DNA of 64,000 nucleotides, taken from positions 1-64,000 of the forward strand of contig DASRFK010000020.1 of the NCBI GenBank assembly GCA_035651635.1. Reading direction: 5' to 3'. Shown one piece after another: positions 10,257 to 18,612 of the stretch; positions within the stretch are counted from its first letter, which is position 1; every line of letters starts with the position of its first letter. Under the pieces are notes generated by a model, which was not told the DNA's origin, ran no database searches, and saw only the letters and a list, made by a program, of their open reading frames with translations. The position numbers and the translations under genes are program-made. The stretch is from JANXQE01 sp035651635. GTDB taxonomy: Bacteria; Verrucomicrobiota; Verrucomicrobiia; Limisphaerales; UBA8199.

Positions 10257-11006
10257 TCAAAAGCCGGAAGTTTCGTTCTTTTTGCTTCCTAACTCACTGC
10301 CGCGATCCATCAACACCTGCTGCAAATGCGCCATCTCACTCTCAATTTCATGGGGCGCGGAAACGGTGCGCGCTACTTCCGTTCGAACCAGCGCACGTAG
10401 TCGGCGGCGGAGTCGATGCACCTCCGACTTCAATGCGGCAACGCTAATTCCGAGCTTTCCAGCCGCGGTCTCATAGGAAAATGTTTCATTGGCCCCTGGC
10501 AGGAAGTGCTTCCAAATCTCGAAGCAGGACTGGTTGCCGGTTTCAAGGCACTCTGCTCGCAGCTTCTCCAACGCAGTCTCCAGGATGGTCAGGGCCCATT
10601 CGCGATCGAAGGTGCTGCCGCCGGGCGCCGGCGAGGACAGATCTTCGAGATCCTTACCGGGGACATCGGTATCGAAGCTCACATGGGGCAACGCGCCCCC
10701 ACGCTTCAAAGCGTTTTTGCGATCGGCAGCGTCGGACAGAAACCGTGTTAAGGAGCCCAGAAGGAACGAGCGAAATTTCCCTTGCAATCGGTCGGCGCGA
10801 GTGAAGATGGATTTCTGGACCACGTGAATCATGAATTCTTGCGTGAGATCCTTCGCCTCGGCGTCGGTCAAGCCGCGGAAGCGAAGGAAGCTGTGCACCG
10901 GGCCCCAGTAACGCTGGCACAAGGTTTCCAGCGCAGCTCTTGCGTCGCTCTCGCCATGCACGGTTGCCACGGCCAGAACACTCCAATGCGTCGTTGGAAA
11001 GTCCAT
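10257..11006 (-). CDS. ECF-type RNA polymerase sigma factor
   Basis: 249 residues from the ATG at 11006, which gives the typical N-terminus MDFPTTHWSVL. A frame extension up to 11066 exists but adds residues not expected of the family. Region 2 is recognisable as LTQEFMIHVV, then GKFRSFLLGSL. Region 4 is a helix-turn-helix (YETAAGKLGISVAALKSEVH) followed by a basic helix. Such sigma factors lack a dedicated anti-sigma gene and are usually encoded beside a Ser/Thr kinase, as here with the kinase 31 bp downstream. Phosphorylation-based control of the sigma factor is plausible but inferred. Three helically phased 10-bp repeats lie about 75 bp upstream of the start. Confidence 0.9.
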   Translation of the reverse strand: MDFPTTHWSVLAVATVHGESDARAALETLCQRYWGPVHSFLRFRGLTDAEAKDLTQEFMIHVVQKSIFTRADRLQGKFRSFLLGSLTRFLSDAADRKNALKRGGALPHVSFDTDVPGKDLEDLSSPAPGGSTFDREWALTILETALEKLRAECLETGNQSCFEIWKHFLPGANETFSYETAAGKLGISVAALKSEVHRLRRRLRALVRTEVARTVSAPHEIESEMAHLQQVLMDRGSELGSKKNETSGF

Positions 11007-11080
11007 GCGGTACTGTAATCGTGCCACAAAAACCGGTCGTTTCGCAAGTTCCGAAAGAGCAGTCAAAGGGGATTTCTAAC

Positions 11081-11110
11081 CACGGATTAACACCGATGGA
11101 CACGGATAAA
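11081..11110. repeat. Three tandem 10-bp CACGGAT units
   Basis: CACGGATTAA, CACCGATGGA and CACGGATAAA follow each other with an exact 10-bp period, one helical turn. They lie between the divergent sigma-factor gene and the secreted repeat-protein gene. They could be an operator array or a fragment of a dispersed repeat; only this copy is in the window. Confidence 0.6.
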
Positions 11111-11229
11111 AGAGGGCTTGTCGTATGCGAAACTGTAATCTCAGTAATCTCATTGAAAGATATTCGCGGGGGAGTAAGTTTGGTTTAATCGCCGGGCGTG
11201 ATTAGCTGTCGGCCAGTACTGATCCCCGT

Positions 11230-12807
11230 ATGGACGAATATCTGAAAGCGCGTTTCAAAAGACCGGTTTGGGCGGGGGCGCCCAAAGGCAGGACTCCAAA
11301 CCGAATTCAAAAAAACGCTTTGAGCGGGATTTCTGAGTTTTGCATCCTGGCCGCTCTGTCGGTCTCCTTCGCCCTGAGCAGCAACGGCCAAACGCTGCCC
11401 AATGGGCAGGCCGTTTACACGCTGATCAATGGCAGCTCGCTGACAGATGATTGCCCGGTTTGCGATCGGATAACCATACCGGTGCCAATGCAAGGCGCGT
11501 TCAATCTGCGGTTAGTCGATCAGGGACCATTGTTCATCAACTATGCGGTGGAGAACGTGGCTTTCACGGCGGGCCAGCCAGGGGGTCGGACGTATAAGAT
11601 TTCCGGGCACGGCACCTATCGCATCGGGGGCGAGATCGCGACTCAGCAGGAGCTGGTGTTGGAAGCGTTCATTGATGACGGAATCACCAACGAGCTCTGT
11701 GAGTTCAGTAATAGCGCACCCCAGGTCAGCCGGCTTTGGCCAATGCTGCAGACCGCTGTAGGACAAACCAACGGCACACCGCAGCGCCAGTACAGCCTCA
11801 CGTTGGACGCCGCGCCATTCCGCGAGATTTGGTTCTCAACGGCGAGCAATTTCCAATCGTCGATCTGGAATCCGCCCAGTAACGCCATCAGCGCCGGGGA
11901 TTTACTCGCGAGCTCCGGGCGGATGGTGAAGGGGAACCGTCAGCTGATGGGACAACTGGGCGTTCAACCGCCTGTGCCGGACCTCGGCCTTAAGGATATC
12001 GACATCCTGCCGGACGGCGAAATTGCCTTTTCGATCGAGCAAACCATTTTTAGCGAAACGCTCGGCCAACTCACGACGCAAGACTTGCTCTCGGACCGCG
12101 GGCGAATCGTGCGTCGCACGAATCCCGATTTGATCAAGAATTTCCAGCCAGTGCCGCCTTTACCCGATCCTGTCGGCCTGGAAGCGGTGCAGATTACTGA
12201 TGGCGGTGAAATGTACTTCTCGGTTCAGAACGGGTTTAACTCGGCCAAGCTGGGATTAAGGCTGCAGCCCGGAGACCTGCTCTCTGATAAGGGAACGGTT
12301 GTTCGAACGGGGCAGCAGCTTTTGGCGGCTTTTGGCCCGCAGAAGACAAACGATGTGGGGCTCAAGTCTGTTTATGTATGGCCGAGCGGCGAGATCTGGT
12401 TCTCCACCAGGGACGGATTCACGAGCACCAACGGTGCGCATTTCGGGGCAGGGGACTTGCTCAGTGATCAGGGCTATCTGGTTTACAGCAATGCCGAGTT
12501 AGTTGCCACGTTTTCACCGGCGGGCAGCCTCGGGGATCTTGGCTTAGACGCCTTATTCGTCGTCAGCGACGTCGTCCCGGTCACCGGCAGCCCAACCGCG
12601 CTGGTAGCCCCGCAATTCGCCGATGACGGCAGCAGCAGCGTGATCTTGCGGCGAAGTAACGGCTCGCGCGTGTTCCAACTGGAAGCCGCCACGAACGTAA
12701 CCGGCCCGTTCAGCACGATCAGCGCGATGACAACGGACAAAGTGTTCACCGATGCCGGAGCCCAGACAAATTCGCCGCAACGGTTTTACCGGTTGCATCA
12801 GTGGTAG
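11230..12807 (+). CDS. Secreted protein with four ~62-residue repeats and F-Y-R-L C-terminus
   Basis: 525 residues if read from the ATG at 11230. Residues 1-31 are encoded by a palindromic repeat element. A TTG at 11320 would start just before the signal peptide (ISEFCILAALSVSFALSSNGQ), so the true start is uncertain. The mature protein has an N-terminal beta domain, then four tandem repeats about 62 residues apart. Each has a G-E-[IM]-x-F-S strand (near residues 198, 262, 325, 386) followed by GDLLSD.G.(V/L)V-type sequence and an N-x-x-L/Q-L helix. A fifth, partial copy begins GLDALFVVSD. The C-terminal ~45 residues form a module ending SPQRFYRLHQW, shared with other secreted proteins here. 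No enzyme family was recognised; the repeats suggest a beta-propeller-like fold. Confidence 0.75.
   Translation: MDEYLKARFKRPVWAGAPKGRTPNRIQKNALSGISEFCILAALSVSFALSSNGQTLPNGQAVYTLINGSSLTDDCPVCDRITIPVPMQGAFNLRLVDQGPLFINYAVENVAFTAGQPGGRTYKISGHGTYRIGGEIATQQELVLEAFIDDGITNELCEFSNSAPQVSRLWPMLQTAVGQTNGTPQRQYSLTLDAAPFREIWFSTASNFQSSIWNPPSNAISAGDLLASSGRMVKGNRQLMGQLGVQPPVPDLGLKDIDILPDGEIAFSIEQTIFSETLGQLTTQDLLSDRGRIVRRTNPDLIKNFQPVPPLPDPVGLEAVQITDGGEMYFSVQNGFNSAKLGLRLQPGDLLSDKGTVVRTGQQLLAAFGPQKTNDVGLKSVYVWPSGEIWFSTRDGFTSTNGAHFGAGDLLSDQGYLVYSNAELVATFSPAGSLGDLGLDALFVVSDVVPVTGSPTALVAPQFADDGSSSVILRRSNGSRVFQLEAATNVTGPFSTISAMTTDKVFTDAGAQTNSPQRFYRLHQW
11244..11324. repeat. Palindromic repeat family A, copy 1 (inside coding frame)
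   Basis: Imperfect inverted repeat. The right end read backwards (CTCAAAGCG, T-run, GAATTCGGTTTGGAGTCC) matches the left ends of copies at 18654 and 38741. It occupies the first codons of the secreted repeat-protein gene. Confidence 0.75.
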
Positions 12808-12880
12808 CTGACCGCAGTTCGCCGTAGCGTCTTGAAATGGGCCCTGCCACTTGGTGCGCGATCGGGTCCAGGCGTGACCT

Positions 12881-12977
12881 TAAGCTTCCCTTTGAAAAGG
12901 GGTGGGGACGTCTCGTCCCCAGAAAATCCCGCAACGGCTTGAGAAGCCCTGGTGACGAGACGTCCCCACCCCCTTTT
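12881..12977. repeat. Palindromic repeat family C, copy 1
   Basis: Has perfect 17-bp inverted arms, GGTGGGGACGTCTCGTC at 12901-12917 and its complement at 12954-12970. It is bordered by AAGCTTCCCTTTGAAAAGG on the left and a T-run on the right. The same sequence recurs inverted at 49211-49314. It lies between two genes that converge (12807 and 13029), where it could also stop transcription in both directions. Confidence 0.85.
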
Positions 12978-13028
12978 TTGTGTTGCTTTCCCATGGCGGT
13001 GCTCGTGCCTCGCCGGCCGTGAGCTCTC

Positions 13029-15095
13029 TCATCCAGACGCGCCAAACCTCGCGACAAAGCCCCCGTCGAGGCTGAAATGAACCTTGAGCGAATCCGTTGA
13101 GAGGACAGTTCGGGTTTCGACCTTGAGATGATTCGGCTGAGAATCTGAGTCTGGGGAATCCTGCCAGAGCTTGACGGTGTGCTGGCCCGACCCGAGAAAG
13201 GAAAGCGGCAGTTCAAGGTCGTGGGCGGGACCGGCCGAAATGCCGCCCACAAACCAAACGTTTCCTTTGCGTCGGGCGGTCACCAGGACCTGGCCGAATT
13301 TGGCGGCCAGCACTCGTGTTTCATCCCACCAGGTAGGCACTACTTGCAGGAAATCGAAGCCGGGCTGGCCTTCATACGCGGTCGGATAATCAGCCACCAT
13401 TGGATTGGGATTGTCGTAACACACATAAAGACCGAGTTGATGGCAGCGCGTGCCGAGCACGTTGGGAGCAATATTGCGCGGATGAAACTCGGCCCTTGTG
13501 ACGGCACGGAACCCGCCCAGGTGATAGTCCATGGGTCCCGCAAGCAACCGAGTGAAAGCCATATTCAGGTTGTGCTCAGGAGTGCAGCGGTCGCTCCACT
13601 TTAGATATTCGAGATTCAATGCGCCCTCGTGGTTCATGAGATTGGGATAGGTCCGCTGCCAACCGGTCGGTTTCCAGATCCCGTGGAAATGGATCAGGAT
13701 GTGGTGCCTCGCCGCGGCTTGCAGGATGGATTCAGCATGCTCGACCGAGTCCTGGTCGTCATGATCGAAGAAGTCGACCATCATGCCGCTCCACCCCATT
13801 TTTTCAAACCCGGCGAAAGCCTCCTCCACCCGTCCGCGCAAGGCGCCCTGGTGTACCCAGGTCCAAAGCCGAACGTGCTTGGATTGGGCGTAGTGACGGA
13901 TCGCCGGCAGATCAAAATCGGCCCGCGTGCGGGTTACATCGGTGTCCGGGCCAGGCGTCGTTCCCAGCGTGGATTGGAAGTACCACGGCGAGACGTTTAC
14001 TTCGTCGGAAGTAAGCGAATGGGTGGGGATGCCGGAGCGGGCGCAGAAATCGATATACCTTTTCGCCATGGGCAGTGAGAGAATCGGCAGGTCGCGATGC
14101 CCGTCATAGACGTCGCCGTTCCACCACGAGAATGTGATTTTTCCGGGTTTAATCCACGACGTATCGCGAATCAGGGAGGGCTCGTTAAGGCAATAGAGCG
14201 TCGAAGATTCCAGCAGTTCACCGGGCCGGTCGCCAATCAGCAGCACTCGCCAGGGAGTTTGCAGCGGGCCCGGGCGGACGACTTTGGTGCCGTCGGCGCG
14301 GGGGGTGAGATCGCAGAGGAGTTCAACCCGGTTGGTACTGGCCGAGGAGCGTCGGAGCGACATTCCGGCATAATGCCGCAAAGCGGCCTCGGTAATAGCG
14401 GCGCACGTGCCGTCCGCCCAGGAGAGTGTGAGCGGCATATCGAGCAGTTGGCCAGGCGGGAGTTCTCCAGCGGAAACCGTGGTAACATTGTGCTCGTGGG
14501 AGGTTTTATAGTTCTCCAGGTACTGAGCATAAGCCGTGGGATTGCCCTGGATCATGAATGAAGTCGTTTCCTCGGTGATGGCGATGGGAGATGGAGCCTT
14601 CGGCAGTTCGTAGCGCAAGGCAATCGCATCGTTATAACAGCGGCAGCTCAGGCCGACGCGCTGGTGTTGGGGCGTCTCGAATTCAAACTGCGTTTCGTGG
14701 AAGCGGTCCTGCGCATGATCCGTTTTGCCAAATAAGACCCGAATGCGCTGGTCGACCGAGCGCTCGTGCTTGCGGACCAATCTGACTCCCGCCATCAGCT
14801 CTCCGGCCGCCGAGGTTTGCAATCCGAGTTGGCATTCTGAGAGGATTGCTTTGCCTTGGAAAAGAGCGGACCACTGAGGCCGCTCGGACGAGGCAGGTTG
14901 GGGCAGGCGCAAAGACAATTCGAGGCGGCCATCAGGCGAGGTCAGCCGGTATGCGCCGTCCTGCGCCAGCGTCGTAAATCCGACCAGCAACCCGAGAACC
15001 ATGGACGCGCGGAGAAACGCAATTGGGAAGGTTGGTGCTCCGGGAGTTGAACTGCCGCTCGAGGTGGTCATGGGCGGCAGGCTAATTCCCGGCAA
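13029..15095 (-). CDS. Glycoside hydrolase family 97 (alpha-glycosidase, SusB-like)
   Basis: 688 residues, matching the GH97 architecture: an exported protein with an N-terminal beta-sandwich starting at SPDGRLELSLRLP, a central (beta/alpha)8 barrel and a C-terminal beta domain. The family acts on alpha-glucosides or alpha-galactosides in the periplasm. Diagnostic segments are ITFSWWNGD, the barrel motif GMMVDFFDHDDQ (near residue 437), and MNHEGALNLEY (near 485), where family catalytic and calcium-binding acids lie. An Asp in the VDFF motif fits the retaining subgroup, but I cannot assign the substrate. The signal peptide is near residues 22-46 (IAFLRASMVLGLLVGFTTLA); the first Met gives a long n-region, so a later Met (residue 9) may be used. 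It is divergent from rpsL. Confidence 0.9.
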   Translation of the reverse strand: MPGISLPPMTTSSGSSTPGAPTFPIAFLRASMVLGLLVGFTTLAQDGAYRLTSPDGRLELSLRLPQPASSERPQWSALFQGKAILSECQLGLQTSAAGELMAGVRLVRKHERSVDQRIRVLFGKTDHAQDRFHETQFEFETPQHQRVGLSCRCYNDAIALRYELPKAPSPIAITEETTSFMIQGNPTAYAQYLENYKTSHEHNVTTVSAGELPPGQLLDMPLTLSWADGTCAAITEAALRHYAGMSLRRSSASTNRVELLCDLTPRADGTKVVRPGPLQTPWRVLLIGDRPGELLESSTLYCLNEPSLIRDTSWIKPGKITFSWWNGDVYDGHRDLPILSLPMAKRYIDFCARSGIPTHSLTSDEVNVSPWYFQSTLGTTPGPDTDVTRTRADFDLPAIRHYAQSKHVRLWTWVHQGALRGRVEEAFAGFEKMGWSGMMVDFFDHDDQDSVEHAESILQAAARHHILIHFHGIWKPTGWQRTYPNLMNHEGALNLEYLKWSDRCTPEHNLNMAFTRLLAGPMDYHLGGFRAVTRAEFHPRNIAPNVLGTRCHQLGLYVCYDNPNPMVADYPTAYEGQPGFDFLQVVPTWWDETRVLAAKFGQVLVTARRKGNVWFVGGISAGPAHDLELPLSFLGSGQHTVKLWQDSPDSDSQPNHLKVETRTVLSTDSLKVHFSLDGGFVARFGASG

Positions 15096-15130
15096 TCAGG
15101 GCTGCCAGCAGAATATCACCTAAATAGTTG

Positions 15131-15158
15131 TTGCAGCGGTTTGCCCCTCTGCTATATT
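15131..15158 (+). promoter_or_regulatory. Candidate sigma-70 promoter for the rpsL operon
   Basis: TTGCAG (15131-15136), a 16-bp spacer and TATATT (15153-15158) lie about 50 bp before rpsL. A small hairpin (15170-15185, TTGCCT/AGGCAA) and an eight-T run follow in the leader. Confidence 0.55.
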
Positions 15159-15210
15159 CCGCGCTCCGTTTGCCTTTCCAGGCAAGGCGGGGCACATTTT
15201 TTTTACCGAA

Positions 15211-15627
15211 ATGCCGACAATTAATCAATTGGTCCGCAAGGGCCGTAATAAGCTCAAGCACAAGTCGAAGTCGCCCGCTTTGGACAATTCGCCCTTTCGC
15301 CGGGGCGTTTGCATCCAGGTCATGACCCGGACGCCCAAGAAGCCCAATTCGGCCATGCGCAAAGTTGCCAAGGTGCGCCTGACCAATGGCTACGAGGTGA
15401 TTGCTTATATTCCGGACGAGGGCCATAACCTCCAGGAACACTCGATTGTTCTGGTGCGAGGCGGTCGCGTGAAGGATCTGCCCGGCGTTCGCTATCATAT
15501 TGTGCGAGGGACCTTGGACGCTGCCGGGGTGGAGAAGCGCCGGGTCAGCCGGTCCAAGTACGGTGTTAAACGGCCCAAGGCAGGCGCCAAACCGGCTGCC
15601 GCAGCTGCTGCCGCACCGGCCGCCTAA
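15211..15627 (+). CDS. rpsL: 30S ribosomal protein S12
   Basis: 138 residues, beginning MPTINQLVRKGR as in all bacterial S12. The decoding-centre segments TPKKPNSAMRKVAKVRL and RGGRVKDLPGVRYHIVRGTLD are intact. These contain the lysines whose changes give streptomycin resistance, and here both carry the normal Lys. The core ends at RSKYGVKRPK. An unusual Ala-rich tail of about 15 residues (AGAKPAAAAAAAPAA) extends beyond the typical 123-125 residue length. First gene of a short str operon; rpsG follows after 26 bp. Confidence 0.99.
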   Translation: MPTINQLVRKGRNKLKHKSKSPALDNSPFRRGVCIQVMTRTPKKPNSAMRKVAKVRLTNGYEVIAYIPDEGHNLQEHSIVLVRGGRVKDLPGVRYHIVRGTLDAAGVEKRRVSRSKYGVKRPKAGAKPAAAAAAAPAA

Positions 15628-15653
15628 ATAACGATTTAACCGATAAGGATCAC

Positions 15654-16127
15654 ATGTCTCGACGTCGTCAAGCGGTCAAACGCCCCATCATCAAAGACGC
15701 AAAGTTTAATAGCACCCTGGTGTCGCGCCTGGTTAATACTGTGATGGGCAGTGGCAAAAAGACCGTCGCTCAGCGCATTGTTTACAGCGCCTTCGACCAG
15801 ATTGCCGAAAAGAACACCTCCGCCAGTCCGCTGGACATCCTCCAGCGCGCGGTGGACAACGCCAAGCCGCGTTTGGAGGTCAAGGCCCGGCGGGTTGGCG
15901 GGGCCACTTACCAGGTGCCGCTGGAGGTCCCGGCCGACCGCCAGTTCGCCTTGGCGCTGAGGTGGTTGGTGGATTTTGCCGACAGCCGCAAAGGCATCCC
16001 GATGAAAGAAGCCCTGGCCAACGAGATCCTGGATGCCTACCAGGGGCAGGGCAACGCCATCCGTAAACGGGACGAAGTTCATAAAATGGCCCAGGCAAAC
16101 AAGGCATTTGCACATTTTCGTTGGTAG
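15654..16127 (+). CDS. rpsG: 30S ribosomal protein S7
   Basis: 157 residues, the normal length. It starts MSRRRQAVKRPIIKD and contains the conserved RNA-binding segments RVGGATYQVPLEV and ALRWLVDFA. It ends KMAQANKAFAHFRW, as in typical S7. It organises the 3' domain of 16S rRNA in the small subunit head. An AAGGA sequence sits 4 bp before the ATG. It is co-transcribed with rpsL; a terminator-like hairpin follows before fusA. Confidence 0.99.
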   Translation: MSRRRQAVKRPIIKDAKFNSTLVSRLVNTVMGSGKKTVAQRIVYSAFDQIAEKNTSASPLDILQRAVDNAKPRLEVKARRVGGATYQVPLEVPADRQFALALRWLVDFADSRKGIPMKEALANEILDAYQGQGNAIRKRDEVHKMAQANKAFAHFRW

Positions 16128-16144
16128 GATAAGATAATCTAGGT

Positions 16145-16179
16145 ACGCCCCGAAGGCCGTAGGTTGCTCGGGGCGTTTT
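16145..16179 (+). terminator. Hairpin plus T-tract between rpsG and fusA
   Basis: A perfect 9-bp stem (ACGCCCCGA / TCGGGGCGT) with a 14-nt loop is followed by TTTT. It has the form of an intrinsic terminator or attenuator. It lies 18 bp after the rpsG stop and 40 bp before fusA, and would lower or uncouple fusA expression from rpsL-rpsG. Confidence 0.7.
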
Positions 16180-16218
16180 CATTCCCAGGAATCGTTAGTT
16201 TTTGACCAGGAGCACCAG

Positions 16219-18411
16219 ATGGAAGCAGTAGCAGAAAAGAATAAGACCGCGGCCGCGACATCGCCGAATTCCCCCAATCGGCAGTACGCCATGGAGCGTA
16301 CTCGTAATATCGGCATTGCCGCTCACATTGACGCCGGCAAAACCACCACGACCGAGCGGATCCTCTTTTACACGGGGCTCATCCACAAGATGGGTGACGT
16401 GGACGACGGCAATACCGTGACCGACTGGATGGAGCAGGAGCGGGAACGCGGGATCACCATCACCTCCGCCGCCACCACCTGTTACTGGACCCAAAAAGAA
16501 GACGGAACCTTCAAGTCGTACGTGAGCGTTCCGCACCGGATCAACATCATCGACACTCCCGGACACGTAGACTTCACGGCCGAAGTGGAGCGCTCAATGC
16601 GCGTGCTCGACGGTGCCGTGGCGGTGTTTTGTGGCGTTGCGGGTGTGCAGCCCCAATCCGAAACCGTTTGGCGACAGGCGACCAAATACAAGGTCCCCCG
16701 CATCGCCTTTGTAAATAAAATGGACCGGACGGGCGCGAATTTCGAGAACGCGCTCAATGATATGCGTAAAAAGCTCGGCGCTTACGCTTTTCCCATTTTC
16801 CTGCCCATCGGCAAGGAAGATTATTTTCGCGGCGTCATCGACGTCGTGAACCAGAAAGCGATCATTTATGACGACTCCGATGAAGTCGGCCTGAAATACC
16901 AGGTCAGCGATATCCCGGCCGAACTAAAAGAAGGGGCTCAAGCCGCTTTGTCCGAATTGATCGATGCCGTGTCAAATAAGGACGATGTAATCGCCGAAAT
17001 GGTGATCGAAAACAAGCCCATTACCCCAAAGGAACTCAAGCCCGCCATTCGCCGGCTGACCTGTAAAATCGAATTGGTCCCGGTGTTATGCGGCTCGGCT
17101 TTCAAGAAGCGCGGTGTTCAACCCCTGGTCGACGCAGTCGTTGATTACCTGCCTTCACCGTTGGATGTTCCGCCGGCCGTCGGGATTGCCCCGGACACGA
17201 CCCAGCAGGTCGAAGTGCCTTCCAACGATAATTCCAAGTTTTGTTCACTGGCCTTCAAGCTGTGGACCGATCCGTATGTGGGCAAGCTGGTCTTTTTCCG
17301 CGTTTACAGCGGGCAATTGAAGAAGGGTGACGTAATTTACAATCCGCGCACGCGCAAGCGCGAGCGCGTCAGCCGCGTGCTGATGATCCAGGCCGATAAA
17401 CGGATCGATGTGGATACGACCTACGCCGGCGACATCGCCGCATTGGTCGGTATCAGAAACATCACCACGGGTGACACTCTGTGCGACGAGGACTTCGAGA
17501 TCATGCTCGAGCCCCCAACGTTCCCGGAACCGGTTATTTCGATGGCGGTCGAACCCAAGACCAAAGCTGATCGCGAAAAGATGAGCGAAGGTTTGCAGCG
17601 CCTGGCCGAAGAAGATCCGACCTTCCGTTGCTTCACCAACGAAGAAACCGGCCAGTTGATTATTGCCGGGATGGGCGAACTGCACCTGGAGATTATTCGC
17701 GACCGTTTGTTCCGCGAGTTCAAAGTCAGCGCCAATGCCGGTGCGCCTCAGATCGCTTATCGCGAGACGGTTACCAAGAGCGCCGAAGGCGAAGGCAAAT
17801 TCATTCGCCAGTCGGGCGGCCGTGGCCAGTACGGTCACGCCATGGTGACCCTGGCTCCCAACGAACGAGGCAAGGGTGTGGAGATCGAGAATAAGATCGT
17901 CGGCGGCGCCATTCCCAAGGAATACATTCCCGCCGTTATCGACGGGGTTGAAGAGGCCATCAAAGGCGGCGTGCTGGCAGGCTATCCGATGGTCGACGTC
18001 AAGGTCGAAGTCGTTGACGGCACCTTCCACGAAGTCGATTCGAGTGAATTGGCGTTCAAAATGGCGGGCATTTTTGCTCTAAAAGACGCCGTCAAAAAGG
18101 CGAATCCGATCCTGCTGGAGCCGATCATGAAGGTCGAAGTGACTACCCCCGACGAATACCAGGGCGACCTGCTCGGTGACGTCAACCGGCGCCGAGGCAA
18201 GATTGTCAACATCGAAGCCAAAGATACCTCAACGGTGTTGAGCGCTGAGGTTCCTCTGGCCGAAATGTTCGGCTATGCCACCGCCATCCGCTCGCTGTCC
18301 AAGGGCCGTGCGGCCTATTCAATGGAACCGTTCCGCTTTGAACCGGTCCCGGCGAACATTGTCACGACCATTTTGGATTCCGCCAAGTCCAAGCCGGCGG
18401 CTCGCGCCTAA
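16219..18411 (+). CDS. fusA: Elongation factor G
   Basis: 730 residues. The GTPase motifs are complete: AHIDAGKTTTTE (G1), DTPGHVDFT (G3) and NKMD (G4). Domains II-V follow and the protein ends near AKSKPAARA. It drives translocation on the ribosome. Compared with typical EF-G (about 700 residues) there is a 24-residue extension rich in Ala, Asn and Ser before MERTRNIGIAAH. The start at 16219 is supported by an AGGAGC ribosome-binding site 5 bp upstream, so the extension is probably real. tuf and rpsJ, which often follow fusA, are absent: repeats and a glycosidase gene come next. Confidence 0.98.
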   Translation: MEAVAEKNKTAAATSPNSPNRQYAMERTRNIGIAAHIDAGKTTTTERILFYTGLIHKMGDVDDGNTVTDWMEQERERGITITSAATTCYWTQKEDGTFKSYVSVPHRINIIDTPGHVDFTAEVERSMRVLDGAVAVFCGVAGVQPQSETVWRQATKYKVPRIAFVNKMDRTGANFENALNDMRKKLGAYAFPIFLPIGKEDYFRGVIDVVNQKAIIYDDSDEVGLKYQVSDIPAELKEGAQAALSELIDAVSNKDDVIAEMVIENKPITPKELKPAIRRLTCKIELVPVLCGSAFKKRGVQPLVDAVVDYLPSPLDVPPAVGIAPDTTQQVEVPSNDNSKFCSLAFKLWTDPYVGKLVFFRVYSGQLKKGDVIYNPRTRKRERVSRVLMIQADKRIDVDTTYAGDIAALVGIRNITTGDTLCDEDFEIMLEPPTFPEPVISMAVEPKTKADREKMSEGLQRLAEEDPTFRCFTNEETGQLIIAGMGELHLEIIRDRLFREFKVSANAGAPQIAYRETVTKSAEGEGKFIRQSGGRGQYGHAMVTLAPNERGKGVEIENKIVGGAIPKEYIPAVIDGVEEAIKGGVLAGYPMVDVKVEVVDGTFHEVDSSELAFKMAGIFALKDAVKKANPILLEPIMKVEVTTPDEYQGDLLGDVNRRRGKIVNIEAKDTSTVLSAEVPLAEMFGYATAIRSLSKGRAAYSMEPFRFEPVPANIVTTILDSAKSKPAARA

Positions 18412-18451
18412 GCGGCAGCTCTGCGGCGCGAAGGGTCCTGTTAAAGCAGAC

Positions 18452-18475
18452 GGAGCGCGGGACGTCCCGCGCTCC
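18452..18475. repeat. Perfect 24-bp palindrome after fusA
   Basis: GGAGCGCGGGAC and its exact complement GTCCCGCGCTCC are adjacent with no spacer, 40 bp beyond the fusA stop. It could end transcription or be a REP-type unit. The rest of 18412-18612 holds a family E motif and no gene that I can support. Confidence 0.7.
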
Positions 18476-18560
18476 GGGAATACCAGTCTGGCCTCCCATT
18501 TTTCTGGCGATAAACACAGAATGACCGACAGATTTAATCGCAGCCTGCTGCGTGAGCTCT

Positions 18561-18585
18561 GTGGCCATTTTATGCGGCATGACGC
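18561..18585 (+). repeat. Repeat motif family E, copy 1
   Basis: GTGGCCATTTTATGCGGCATGACGC. Its complement matches 23389-23410 over 22 bp with one mismatch. A shorter version forms the arms of the inverted repeat at 23890-24048. Confidence 0.6.
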
Positions 18586-18612
18586 ACAGTGCCTGAACGC
18601 TAGCATCCCTTT

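Noticed and set aside
11081..11110. CRISPR-like array
   Set aside because: The three units are only 10 bp and directly adjacent, without spacers.
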